DNA of 64,000 nt from Pseudodesulfovibrio tunisiensis (GCF_022809775.1 NZ_CP094380.1:2106001-2170000), one strand, 5' to 3'. Positions 8,837-17,134 are shown, numbered from the stretch's first letter. The notes: a model not told the origin generated them from the sequence alone. Made by a program: numbers and translations.

Positions 8837-10348
8837 ATGGAACACATACTTCAAGCATTCATGCATCTTGCCGACCCGACAGTCTTTCTGTTTCTGGTCG
8901 GGGGCGTGGCCGTGGGCCTGACCGTCGGCTCCTTTCCGGGTCTGAACGACAGCATTACGCTGGCCGTGCTCGTGCCCATCACCTTTTCCATGAGCCCGGA
9001 CTACGCGTTTCCCCTGCTCGTGGGCATCTACTGCGCGGCCTGCTACGGCGGGTCCATTCCGGCCATTCTCCTGAAAATACCGGGCACGGCGTCCTCCATT
9101 GTCACGGCTCTGGACGGCCATGAAATGGCAAAAAACGGACGCGCAAACGAGGCTCTCGGCATTTCCACCACCAGTTCGGTGTTCGGCGGCATTGTCAGCT
9201 CCATCGTGCTGCTGTTCTTTGCCCCGGTGCTGGCCTCCTATGCCCTGAAGTTCGGTCCGCCCGAATATTTCGCACTGGCCCTGCTCGGCCTGTCCACCGT
9301 GGCAGGCATGTCCGGCGGCAACATGGTCAAGAGCCTGATCGTGTGCGTCATCGGCCTGCTCATCTCCACCGTGGGCATCAGCCCGCTCACCGGATTTCCC
9401 CGGTTCACCTTCGACTCGCCCAACCTGTTCGACGGCGTGCCGTTCATCCCCATGCTCATCGGCCTGTTCGGCGTAACCAGCGTGCTGGAGCTGGCCGAGA
9501 CCATCGGTCGCGAACGGCTGTCCAGCGCACCCAAGCGCGAAAGCGTGCCGGTCTCCGGACGCGTTCTGCCATCCCTGAAGATGGTGAAACGTCTCATGCC
9601 CACATGGCTGACCAGTTCGGCCATCGGCAACGTGATCGGCATCATCCCGGGCGCAGGCATGCTCATGGCCATCTATCTGGCCTATGATCAGGCCGGACGC
9701 CGCAACAAGGACAAGAAGTTCGGCACGGGCGTGCCCGAGGGCGTGGCCGCTCCCGAGGCCGCGAACAACGCGGTGGTTGCCAGCTCCATGGTGCCCCTGC
9801 TCTCGCTGGGCGTGCCCGGCAACTCCACGTCCGCCCTGTTCCTCGGCGCGCTCCTGATTCAGGGCCTGCGCCCCGGGCCGTCCCTGTTCACCGAAACCCC
9901 GGACATCGCCTACCTCATCGTGGTGAGCTTTCTGGTGGCGAACATCGTGATGGGCCCCATGGGCATCTTCCTGGGCCGTTCCCTGTCCAAGCTGATCTTC
10001 AAGCTGCCCAAGGAACTGCTCGGCGCCATGATTTCCATTCTGTGCCTGACCGGCTCCTACGCCGTGGGCAACAGTGTCTTCTGCGTATGGGTGGCCCTTG
10101 CCTTCGGCGTTCTGGGCTACCTGTTCAACAAGTTCAACCTGCCGCATTCCCCGCTGATCCTGGCCATCGTGCTCGGCGCCATGATGGAACGCGGACTGTA
10201 CCAGAGCCTCGTGCTGTCGGACGGCTCCTACTCCATCTTCGTGGAGCGCCCCATCAGCCTGATCCTGCTCATCGGCACGGTCATGTTCATTCTGACCCCG
10301 CTCTTCAAGGCGATCATCAAGCGCAGAAAGCAGGCAGCAGGAGCGTAA
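8837..10348 (+). CDS. tctA: Tripartite tricarboxylate transporter large permease TctA
   Basis: A 503-residue polytopic membrane protein with the TctA signature: GLTVGSFPGLNDSITLAVLVPITF near the N-terminus and, in the second half, SAIGNVIGIIPGAGMLMAIYLAY with EGVAAPEAANNAVVASSMVPLLSLGVPGNSTSALFLGALLIQGLRPGP. These two repeated glycine/proline-rich loops form the likely transport path. Length matches the family. It is followed after 4 bases by the MmgE/PrpD gene, showing that transport and catabolism are cotranscribed. Confidence 0.95.
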   Translation: MEHILQAFMHLADPTVFLFLVGGVAVGLTVGSFPGLNDSITLAVLVPITFSMSPDYAFPLLVGIYCAACYGGSIPAILLKIPGTASSIVTALDGHEMAKNGRANEALGISTTSSVFGGIVSSIVLLFFAPVLASYALKFGPPEYFALALLGLSTVAGMSGGNMVKSLIVCVIGLLISTVGISPLTGFPRFTFDSPNLFDGVPFIPMLIGLFGVTSVLELAETIGRERLSSAPKRESVPVSGRVLPSLKMVKRLMPTWLTSSAIGNVIGIIPGAGMLMAIYLAYDQAGRRNKDKKFGTGVPEGVAAPEAANNAVVASSMVPLLSLGVPGNSTSALFLGALLIQGLRPGPSLFTETPDIAYLIVVSFLVANIVMGPMGIFLGRSLSKLIFKLPKELLGAMISILCLTGSYAVGNSVFCVWVALAFGVLGYLFNKFNLPHSPLILAIVLGAMMERGLYQSLVLSDGSYSIFVERPISLILLIGTVMFILTPLFKAIIKRRKQAAGA

Positions 10349-10352
10349 TTCC

Positions 10353-11738
10353 ATGACCTACGCACAACAGCTTGCCCGGTTCATCACCGAACTGTCGGTG
10401 GAGGACCTTTCCGAGGCCACGCGCCTCAAGACGTCGCATTGTCTCATCGACTACATGGCGGCCGTGTGGAACGCCCAGGGCCATGAACTGGCCCGGACGT
10501 ACACCACGCTCGCCCGGACCCTTGCCGGTACAGGCGAGGCCGCGCCGGGAACTGCCCCTTCCGGCATGGCCACGGTCATCGGTCAGGGTCGCGACCTCCC
10601 CGTGTTCTGGGCCGCGTTTGCCAACGCGGCCCAGGGCCACGTCACCGAGGTGGACGACGGACACCGTCAGTCCATCATGCACATAGGCACCGTGGTCATC
10701 CCGGTGGCACTGGCACTGGCCCAGTCCCGGGGACTGGACGGCAGGGCCATCGTGGAATCCGTGATCTGCGGCTATGAACTGGCCATCCGCGCCGGGGAAT
10801 GCTTCGGACCGGAACACTATGCCGTCTTCCACACCACGGCCACAGCCGGGACCTTTGGTGCGGCAGCCGCCGCTGCCAAGGCCCTTGGTCTGGACGCGGA
10901 ACGCACGGCATGGGCGCTCGGTCACGCCGGAACGCAGGCTGCGGGCCTGTGGGAATTCCTGCGCGACAAGGCCGTGGACGCCAAGCCCCTGCACCCGGCC
11001 AAGGCAGCCCAGAACGGCCTGCTCGCCGCTCTCCTTGCCGAAGCCGGAATCCGCAATGCCTCGGCCATCTTCGAGGGCAGACAGGGGTTCTGCGCAGCCA
11101 CGTCGAAAAATCCGCAGTACCACTACCTGACCGATGGTCTGGGCGAGCGGTACAAGGTCGACGAGGCCAACTTCAAGGGCTACCCCACCTGTGGTCAGAC
11201 CCACAGCATGCTCGACGCCCTGACACGAATCATGCGCGAGCACCACATCACGGCAAAGGACGTGGCATCCGTGGAAGCGCTGGTCTACGACCGCGCCGTG
11301 GACGTGGCGGGCATCACGGATCCGGCCACGCTGGAACAGGCCAAGTTCTCCAACCCCTTCTGCATGGCGTTCCTGCTCACCCACGGTTCCCTGACCTTCG
11401 AAAACATGGTCCCGGAATGCGTGCACGATCCCGAGGTGCGGGAACTCATGGCCCGGGTCACGCTGACCCGCGACGAGGAAATGAACGCGGGCTTCCCGGC
11501 CGCACGGCCCTGCCGTGTCAAGGTGACGCTCAAGTCCGGAGAAATCCTGAGTGCGGACAACAGATTCCGCAGGGGCGACCCGGAAAACCCCATGAACACC
11601 GACGACATGCTGGACAAGTTCGCCCAGCTCACCCGCAAGGTTCTGGACGACGACCAGCGAAAGGCCGTCACGGACTGGTGCCTGAACGTTCCGAACGAAC
11701 AGGCCGTTGCCCCGGAAATTCTCACCCTCAGCAAATAA
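10353..11738 (+). CDS. MmgE/PrpD family protein (dehydratase or epimerase)
   Basis: The 461-residue protein is a full-length MmgE/PrpD family member: N-terminal helical domain with HCLIDYMAAVWN, then AFANAAQGHVTEVDDGHRQSIMHIGTVVIPVALALA, GYELAIRAGECFGPEHYAVFHTTATAGTFGAAAAAAK, and the lid-domain FKGYPTCGQTHSMLDAL. The family includes 2-methylcitrate dehydratase, cis-aconitate decarboxylase and iminodisuccinate epimerase. No citrate-type genes (prpB, prpC) are nearby. A succinyl-releasing-type lyase is next door, so an epimerase acting on a succinylated amino acid is an attractive reading. Function is inferred from context and is not certain. Confidence 0.85.
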   Translation: MTYAQQLARFITELSVEDLSEATRLKTSHCLIDYMAAVWNAQGHELARTYTTLARTLAGTGEAAPGTAPSGMATVIGQGRDLPVFWAAFANAAQGHVTEVDDGHRQSIMHIGTVVIPVALALAQSRGLDGRAIVESVICGYELAIRAGECFGPEHYAVFHTTATAGTFGAAAAAAKALGLDAERTAWALGHAGTQAAGLWEFLRDKAVDAKPLHPAKAAQNGLLAALLAEAGIRNASAIFEGRQGFCAATSKNPQYHYLTDGLGERYKVDEANFKGYPTCGQTHSMLDALTRIMREHHITAKDVASVEALVYDRAVDVAGITDPATLEQAKFSNPFCMAFLLTHGSLTFENMVPECVHDPEVRELMARVTLTRDEEMNAGFPAARPCRVKVTLKSGEILSADNRFRRGDPENPMNTDDMLDKFAQLTRKVLDDDQRKAVTDWCLNVPNEQAVAPEILTLSK

Positions 11739-11751
11739 TCAGGAGTACGTC

Positions 11752-13131
11752 ATGGCTCATATCATTGATTCCGAATTCTACTGCAATGGTTGGGGAACCC
11801 CTGAAATGCGCGCCGTGTTCGACGACCGCCGCCGCTACCAGCGCTGGCTGGACATCGAGGTCGTACTGGCCGAAGTGCAGGCCGAACTGGGCGTGATCCC
11901 GGCCGAAGCCGCCAGGGAGATCAAGGCCAAGGCCAAGATCGAGGAACTGGACATCGACATGATCAAGGACGGCCTTGCCAAGACCGGCCATTCCCTCGTG
12001 CCCCTGCTCAAGGCAGTGCAGGTCCGCTGCGCCGACAATCTGGGCGAACACATCCACTACGGTCCCACCACGCAGGACATCGAGGACACCGGCGGCGTGC
12101 TCGAAATGAAGGAAGCCTCCAAGATTCTGTTCCGCGACCTGCTGCGCATGGAAAAGGCCCTGAACGAGCTGGCCGCGAAGTACAAGGACTTCCCCATGAC
12201 CGGCCGCACCCACAACCAGCACGGCCTGCCCATCACCCTCGGCCTGAAGTTCGCCAACTGGTCCGCCGAGCTGCGCCGCGATCTGGAACGCATCAAGTCC
12301 ATGCCGCCCCGCGTTTTTCTGGGCATGCTGCACGGCGGCACCGGCACCATGGCCGGACTGGGCGAACAGGCCTACCCCATCGCGGAAAAGGTCATGGAGC
12401 GTCTGGGCATCGGCCTGCCTCCGTCCGGCTGGGGCAGCGCACGCGACATCGTGGCCGAGTATCAGGTGGTCCTCGGCATGGTTGCGGGCACTGTCGGCCG
12501 CATCGCCAATGAAATCTTCCAGCTCGCCCGCACCGAGATTCAGGAATTCAAGGAACCGCTGGGCGAACACTACGTGGGCAGCAGCACCATGCCCCACAAG
12601 CGCAATCCCGAGGTCACGGAATTCTGCGTGGCCATGTGCCGCGTGGTCATGAACAATGCGCCTCTGGCCCTGCAGTCCATGATTGCCGAGCACGAGCGCG
12701 ACACCCGCAGCTGGCGTCTGGACTGGCACTCCATTCCCGAGTCCAGCATCATGCTGCACAAGGCGATCACCGCCCTGCTCACCATCGTGGAAGGTCTGGA
12801 AATCGACGAACAGCGCATCACCGACAACCTGAACATGCTCGAAGGCATGCTCTTCTCCGAAGCGCTCATGTTCCATCTGGGCAAGAAGGTGGGCAAGCAG
12901 ACCGCGCACCACCTCATCCGCGACGCCATTCTGGGTGCAACCCAGTCCGGCAAATGCTTCCGCGAACTCCTGCTGGCCGACGAAACCATCGCCGCCAACA
13001 TCTCGGAAGCCGAACTGGATTCCATCATGGACTACTCCAAGCACGTGGGCCAGTCCGCACGTCAGGTCGCGCACGTGAAGGAAACCGCTGAAAGACTGGG
13101 CGCAACGGATCAGGATTTCCTGAGTTGTTGA
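11752..13131 (+). CDS. Fumarase/adenylosuccinate-lyase superfamily enzyme
   Basis: A 459-residue homotetramer-forming lyase family protein. The signature GSSTMPHKRNP (about residues 276-286) carries the mobile catalytic-serine loop, and TGRTHNQHGLPIT (about 149-161) the second conserved region. The family splits C-N, C-O or C-S bonds to release fumarate. It is not purB in context: no purine genes are near, and the enzyme is inside a transporter/deaminase operon. Possible reactions are cleavage of an N-succinyl or S-succinyl amino acid. AGGAG lies seven bases before ATG 11752; an upstream in-frame ATG would overlap the previous gene without a site. Confidence 0.9.
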   Translation: MAHIIDSEFYCNGWGTPEMRAVFDDRRRYQRWLDIEVVLAEVQAELGVIPAEAAREIKAKAKIEELDIDMIKDGLAKTGHSLVPLLKAVQVRCADNLGEHIHYGPTTQDIEDTGGVLEMKEASKILFRDLLRMEKALNELAAKYKDFPMTGRTHNQHGLPITLGLKFANWSAELRRDLERIKSMPPRVFLGMLHGGTGTMAGLGEQAYPIAEKVMERLGIGLPPSGWGSARDIVAEYQVVLGMVAGTVGRIANEIFQLARTEIQEFKEPLGEHYVGSSTMPHKRNPEVTEFCVAMCRVVMNNAPLALQSMIAEHERDTRSWRLDWHSIPESSIMLHKAITALLTIVEGLEIDEQRITDNLNMLEGMLFSEALMFHLGKKVGKQTAHHLIRDAILGATQSGKCFRELLLADETIAANISEAELDSIMDYSKHVGQSARQVAHVKETAERLGATDQDFLSC

Positions 13132-13167
13132 TTCTCCAATAATTTCCAACAGACCGCTGAAAATACG

Positions 13168-13194
13168 GGCTGTTCCCGAATGACGGGAACAGCC
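13168..13194 (+). other. Intercistronic hairpin before the CyuA-like gene
   Basis: GGCTGTTCCCG and CGGGAACAGCC form a perfect 11-bp stem around AATGA, with no T-run. It lies between the lyase and the iron-sulfur deaminase genes and probably tunes mRNA stability or partial termination. Confidence 0.75.
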
Positions 13195-13210
13195 TGACAA
13201 GGATATCATC

Positions 13211-14506
13211 ATGGATTTGCATCTGTTCTTCCAAAACGAAGTCAAGCCCGCCATGGGCTGCACCGAACCCGTTGCCGTTGCCCTCGCCACTGCCGAGGCC
13301 GCCACTCACCTGAAGGGTGAACCCGAAGCCATCGAACTTGTTCTTTCCCTGAACATCTTCAAGAACGGCAAGGACGTGGGCATCCCGGGCACCGGCGGAC
13401 TGCGCGGCAACCGCGTGGCAGCCGCGCTTGGTGCACTGGCCGGAGACGCTTCCAAGGGCCTCATGGTCATGGAAAACGTCACCCCGGAGGATACGGCCCG
13501 GGCCAAGGCCATGGTGGATGCGGACAAGGTTTCGGTCAGCGTGGATCCGAACGCGCCCGGCGTGTCCGTTGTCGCCACCCTGCGCAACGCATCCGGTGAA
13601 GTGAAGGTCGCAGTGCGTACCCGCCATGACAACATCAGCGAAGTCGTGGTCGACGGCAAAACCGTTGTCGAGCCCAATCCCGAGGATCTGGGCAAGGTCG
13701 CGCCAACTCCGGACTATCTGGAAGAACTCAAGTCCATGGGCATTGCCGATCTCTGGGAACTGGCCGGCTCCCTTGACGACGAGCTTGAAGCCTTCATGCT
13801 CAAGGGCGTGGAAATGAACATGGGCATGGCCGAACAGGGGCTGGACGGCGGAAACTGGGGCCTGAGCGTTGGCCTGACCATCAAGTCGCACAGCCAGCAG
13901 GACGATCTGCTCAGCCGCATCAAGGGATTTGCCGGAGCCGCCACCGACGTGCGCATGTCCGGTGCGCCCCGCGCCGTCATGTCCAGTGCGGGCAGCGGCA
14001 ATCACGGCATCACCGCGGTCATTCCCGTGGCAGTCGTGGCCCGGGACAAGGGACTTTCCGACCGCGAACTGGCCGAGGCCGTGGCCCTGAGCCATCTGGT
14101 CACGGGCTATGTCAAGGCCTACACCGGCCGTCTGACCCCGATCTGCGGCTGCTCCGTGGCCGCCGGAGCCGGCGCTGCCGCCGGACTGGTCCGCGCCCTT
14201 GGCGGCGACATGGATCAGGCCCAGCACGCCGTGGCCTGCCTGCTCTCCTCGCTCATGGGCATGCTCTGCGACGGCGCCAAGGGCTCCTGCGGGCTCAAGG
14301 TGTCCGCAGCCGCAGGCGAGGCCTATGCCTCCGCACTCATGGCGCTGGACAGAAAGGGCGTGCAGGATACGGAAGGTCTGGTCTCCCCGGACCTCAAGTC
14401 CACCTGCGCCGCGCTCGGCGATCTGTGCACCAAGGCTTTTGCCCATGTTGATGAAGTTATGGTAGAGCTCATGCAACATCAACACGAGGCGCAATCCATC
14501 CGATAA
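13211..14506 (+). CDS. CyuA-like L-cysteine desulfidase / L-serine dehydratase family protein (UPF0597)
   Basis: The 431-residue protein has the serine-dehydratase alpha fold used by oxygen-sensitive [4Fe-4S] deaminases and by the L-cysteine desulfidase CdsB/CyuA (YhaM). The N-terminal GCTEPVAVALA motif with Cys17 is typical of the UPF0597 branch. Likely cluster ligands are Cys312/Cys314 (ICGCSVAAG), Cys353 (MLCDGAK) and Cys360 (GSCGLKVS). The family turns cysteine into pyruvate, ammonia and sulfide, or serine into pyruvate and ammonia, through 2-aminoacrylate. The operon-borne RidA would hydrolyse that intermediate. Substrate here is inferred; related amino acids remain possible. Confidence 0.87.
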   Translation: MDLHLFFQNEVKPAMGCTEPVAVALATAEAATHLKGEPEAIELVLSLNIFKNGKDVGIPGTGGLRGNRVAAALGALAGDASKGLMVMENVTPEDTARAKAMVDADKVSVSVDPNAPGVSVVATLRNASGEVKVAVRTRHDNISEVVVDGKTVVEPNPEDLGKVAPTPDYLEELKSMGIADLWELAGSLDDELEAFMLKGVEMNMGMAEQGLDGGNWGLSVGLTIKSHSQQDDLLSRIKGFAGAATDVRMSGAPRAVMSSAGSGNHGITAVIPVAVVARDKGLSDRELAEAVALSHLVTGYVKAYTGRLTPICGCSVAAGAGAAAGLVRALGGDMDQAQHAVACLLSSLMGMLCDGAKGSCGLKVSAAAGEAYASALMALDRKGVQDTEGLVSPDLKSTCAALGDLCTKAFAHVDEVMVELMQHQHEAQSIR

Positions 14507-14541
14507 CGTACCTCCATGACTACCGGTTGATTGACCGGGCT

Positions 14542-14571
14542 GCCGGGGCGCGGTTTGCCGCGCGCCCCGGC
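14542..14571 (+). other. Intercistronic hairpin before the DUF1847 gene
   Basis: GCCGGGGCGCG and CGCGCCCCGGC form an 11-bp GC stem, without a T-run. It is another strong structure at a gene junction of this operon. Confidence 0.7.
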
Positions 14572-14609
14572 CTGTCCGGCCAGCTCGTCTCGCATTCCAG
14601 GAGGAAACC

Positions 14610-15302
14610 ATGGCAAAAGCATCCACTGCTCCCGACTGTGCGGCCTGTCCCTTTGACTGGTCCGAACGCGCCTGCCGCAAACCCGGCGGAAAAGGCCCGG
14701 CCAACTGTCCCTCCCTTGCGGAAAAGAAACTGGCGGACCAGGCTCTTGAAGCCACCAAGGGCGATGATCTGAAATTCGCCTGCAACGCCTCGCTTCAGGA
14801 GGCCTCCGGCTACGGCAACCGCGAACAGGGCTATGCCCACGTGGTCCCGCTCAAGCCCCGCATCGTGGAAACCATCGAATTTGCCCGGCGCATGGGCTAC
14901 AAACGGCTCGGACTCGTCTTCTGCGTGGGACTGCGCAAGGAAGCCGGGGTCGTGCACGACATTCTGGCCACCAACGGTTTCGAGGTGGTCTCCGTGGTGT
15001 GCAAGGCCGGACGTGCGCCCAAGGCCGAAATCGGCATCGACCGCAAGCATCAGGTCGATCCCACCGTGGAACGGGAAACCATGTGCAACCCGGTCTTTCA
15101 GGCCCTGCTCTGCAACAAGTACGAAACCGAACTGAACGTGCTGGTCGGCCTGTGCGTGGGGCACGACTCCCTGTTCATCAAGCATGCGGAAGCGCCCGTA
15201 ACCGTGCTCGCGGTCAAGGACCGGCTGCTGGGCCACAACCCGCTAGCCGCGATCTACAACCACGACAGCTACTGGCGCAGCCTCAAGCATCCGGTCGAAT
15301 GA
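14610..15302 (+). CDS. DUF1847 cysteine-rich (probable metal-binding) protein
   Basis: The 230-residue protein fits the DUF1847 family found in anaerobes. Residues 10-33 hold a cysteine-rich start (CAACPFDWSERAC, then NCPS), and Cys residues recur in FCVGLRKEAGV, VVSVVCKAGRAPK, CNPVFQALLCNK and VGLCVGHDSLFIKHA. The last motifs look like a nucleotide- or cofactor-type fold, but no reaction is known to me. CAGGAGG lies just upstream of the ATG. As last gene of the operon it probably serves the same pathway, perhaps as a sulfur- or metal-handling partner. No function is claimed. Confidence 0.8.
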   Translation: MAKASTAPDCAACPFDWSERACRKPGGKGPANCPSLAEKKLADQALEATKGDDLKFACNASLQEASGYGNREQGYAHVVPLKPRIVETIEFARRMGYKRLGLVFCVGLRKEAGVVHDILATNGFEVVSVVCKAGRAPKAEIGIDRKHQVDPTVERETMCNPVFQALLCNKYETELNVLVGLCVGHDSLFIKHAEAPVTVLAVKDRLLGHNPLAAIYNHDSYWRSLKHPVE

Positions 15303-15354
15303 TCTTCTCCCCTTCCTCTCGGGCGCGCGGCAACAGACGCGCCCTTGCAACGGC

Positions 15355-15394
15355 CCGGGGGCCGGGACTTCGGTTCCGGCCCCCGGCGCTTTTG
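15355..15394 (+). terminator. Terminator after the transporter/lyase operon
   Basis: CCGGGGGCCGG pairs perfectly with CCGGCCCCCGG around GACTTCGGTT, then CGCTTTT. It ends the catabolic operon 53 bases after DUF1847. Confidence 0.82.
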
Positions 15395-15509
15395 GACCCT
15401 CGAACAAAAACCCGCCAGAAAAGTATGAATTAGGTCCGCGCAAAGTGTTGCGTTCTGCGGCGTTTGTGCATCTTGCGATGGCCCTTGTTTTGGGATAAGC
15501 CATCCTGTC

Positions 15510-15863
15510 ATGCATGAAATGTCGATCGTTCAAAGCATCTTGTCCATCCTGCGCGAGGAAATGGTCAAATACGATGGCAAGAAGCTGAAAAAAGTGGTGA
15601 TCACCAATGGCGCACTTGCCGGCGTGGTCACCGAGGCACTGGAATTCGCCTGGGAGGCCCTGACCCTCGAAGGCGATTTCAAGGGTTCCGCCATCGAGGT
15701 CAAGGAAATCCCCCTCAAGGTCGCGTGCGGCGAATGTGGCGAAATCTTTTTTCCCTCACACACGAAATGCATGCCCTGCCCGAAATGCGAGGCCCTGCTC
15801 GGCCACAACGTGTTGGAAGGCAAGGAGCTGCTCATCGACAGTATTGAAATCGACGACGAATGA
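15510..15863 (+). CDS. hypA: Hydrogenase nickel incorporation protein HypA
   Basis: The 117-residue protein is HypA, the nickel-binding partner of HypB in [NiFe]-hydrogenase maturation. The N-terminal MHEMSIVQS holds the nickel-binding His2 with nearby acidic residues. The zinc site is CGEC (residues 74-77) and CPKC after CMP. It overlaps the start region of hypB and shares its direction. No hydrogenase structural genes are in the window, so the pair must serve hydrogenases encoded elsewhere. Confidence 0.95.
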   Translation: MHEMSIVQSILSILREEMVKYDGKKLKKVVITNGALAGVVTEALEFAWEALTLEGDFKGSAIEVKEIPLKVACGECGEIFFPSHTKCMPCPKCEALLGHNVLEGKELLIDSIEIDDE

Positions 15864-15886
15864 GTCGATACCCAAAGGAGAAGCCC

Positions 15887-16546
15887 ATGTCCCAAGAAGT
15901 CACCATTGTCCGCAATGTACTTGAGGCCAATGACAGACTGGCCGAAGAACTGCGGAACAAGTTCCGCGTTCGCAAGATTCTCTGCCTCAACCTGATGAGC
16001 TCGCCCGGCGCGGGCAAGACCACCCTGCTGGAACGCACCCTGAGCGATCTGCGGGACGAATTCAAGATGGCCGTCATCGAAGGCGACCTTCAGACCGACA
16101 ACGACGCCCAGCGCGTGGCCGCCACTGGCGCGCAGGCCGTGCAGATCAATACCGAAGGCGGCTGCCACCTGGATTCCGGCATGGTGCTGGACGCCATCAA
16201 GTCGCTGGACCTCGACAATCTGGACATCCTGTTCGTGGAAAACGTGGGCAATCTGGTCTGCCCGGCCGAGTTCGACGTGGGCGAAGACCACAAGATCACC
16301 CTGCTTTCCGTGACCGAGGGCGACGACAAGCCCGAAAAGTATCCCCTCATGTTCCACATCTCTTCCGTGATGCTGCTGAACAAGGTGGACCTGCTCCCCT
16401 ATGTGGACTTCAACATGGACAACGCCAAGGCGCACGCCACCAAGCTGAATGCGGACATTCAGGTCATGCCCGTTTCCGCGCGCAACGGCGAGGGTCTGGA
16501 CGTCTGGTACGACTGGCTCCGCAAGGCCCGTGCCGCCAAACTCTAG
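15887..16546 (+). CDS. hypB: Hydrogenase nickel incorporation GTPase HypB
   Basis: The 219-residue GTPase supplies energy for nickel insertion into [NiFe]-hydrogenases. The P-loop is in LMSSPGAGKTTLLERTL (about residues 38-48), with EGDLQTDNDAQRV and the FVENVGNLVCPAEFDVGE metal-binding switch region, and a guanine-type NKVDLLPYVDF. The histidine-rich nickel-storage N-terminus of some HypBs is absent. ATG 15887 is preferred because AAAGGAG precedes it; ATG 15860 overlaps the hypA stop and lacks a site. Confidence 0.95.
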   Translation: MSQEVTIVRNVLEANDRLAEELRNKFRVRKILCLNLMSSPGAGKTTLLERTLSDLRDEFKMAVIEGDLQTDNDAQRVAATGAQAVQINTEGGCHLDSGMVLDAIKSLDLDNLDILFVENVGNLVCPAEFDVGEDHKITLLSVTEGDDKPEKYPLMFHISSVMLLNKVDLLPYVDFNMDNAKAHATKLNADIQVMPVSARNGEGLDVWYDWLRKARAAKL

Positions 16547-16573
16547 TCCGCGACACGCAGATCGAATCAAAAG

Positions 16574-16610
16574 AAACGCCCCTCCCGATCCGGGAAGGGC
16601 GTTTTTCTTT
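16574..16610 (+). terminator. Terminator after hypB
   Basis: AAACGCCC pairs with GGGCGTTT around a partly paired CTCCCGATCCGGGA loop and is followed by T-rich sequence. Confidence 0.9.
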
Positions 16611-16625
16611 TCACCAGTATATCTT

Positions 16626-16748
16626 CATGCTGTTCGGAAAGGGTGAGGTGCAAGGCGCAAAAAAAGTTCACGGCCGACGCGTATTCCCATACGCGAGGAT
16701 CTGAATTTTTCGCAGTGACGCCGCAATCGTGCCTTTATGGACAGCATG
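16626..16748. repeat. Long palindromic dispersed element, copy 1
   Basis: The ends CATGCTGT (16626) and ACAGCATG (16741) are inverted repeats, and the centre CGCGTAT-TCCC-ATACGCG is a hairpin. Between them lie GGTGCAAGGCGC and a matching A/T-rich segment on the other side. The same layout and many of the same bases occur at 42698-42820. It sits in an intergenic gap between hypB and a convergent small gene. It codes for nothing recognisable. Confidence 0.8.
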
Positions 16749-16783
16749 AAAAAGGCCGGGAGACTAGCAAGTCACCCGGCCGG
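16749..16783 (-). terminator. Terminator of the small reverse-strand gene
   Basis: Read on the minus strand, GGCCGGG and CCCGGCC pair around TGACTTGCTAGTCT and are followed by CCTTTTTC. It ends the gene at 16815-17015 and abuts the palindromic element. Confidence 0.82.
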
Positions 16784-16814
16784 TTGTCCGTTTGTGCCGA
16801 CCCTCTCGGCCCGA

Positions 16815-17015
16815 CTATGCCTCACCGAGGTCTCCGGAGACAGCCTGAATCAGGTTGCCCTTGGCATTGTAGGTGCCGGTCGATTCGACCTTGACCAGCG
16901 TCTTGGCCATGTCCGGATTCTCGAAAACCTGCCGCTGGAGCCTGGCCTTGCGGATGGCCTTCATCTGATCGGCCATTTCCACGGGCTTGTTTGCGGGAAA
17001 ATTTCCTACTTCCAT
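16815..17015 (-). CDS. Small conserved-type protein of unknown function
   Basis: A 66-residue protein starting MEVGNFPANKPVEMADQMKA, with a basic middle (AIRKARLQRQVFEN) and an end NAKGNLIQAVSGDLGEA. I do not recognise the family. The call rests on a perfect AAGGAGG ribosome-binding site seven bases before ATG, codon use like the neighbours, and its own terminator. It has no membrane segment or cysteine. Longer upstream starts in the same frame lack a site and run into low-quality sequence. It could be a small regulatory or structural peptide. Confidence 0.6.
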   Translation of the reverse strand: MEVGNFPANKPVEMADQMKAIRKARLQRQVFENPDMAKTLVKVESTGTYNAKGNLIQAVSGDLGEA

Positions 17016-17134
17016 GATTTCCTCCTTCCATGGAGTTGTTATGCGACTTACCCCATGTATCGGACGAATACAGGAAACCTTTACCCTTTTATCCGAGATT
17101 CTATTTTTATCGACTCCAACAAGCCGGATTCGCT

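Noticed and set aside
8372..10354. Long reverse-strand frame opposite tctB-tctA (660 codons)
   Set aside because: Histidine/glutamine/glycine-rich antisense shadow of GC-rich membrane-protein codons.
10353..11738. Calling the MmgE/PrpD protein 2-methylcitrate dehydratase (prpD)
   Set aside because: No prpB/prpC or propionate genes are near; the context favours another substrate.
11752..13131. Calling the lyase purB (adenylosuccinate lyase)
   Set aside because: Superfamily signature alone cannot name it, and it is embedded in a transporter/deaminase operon without purine genes.
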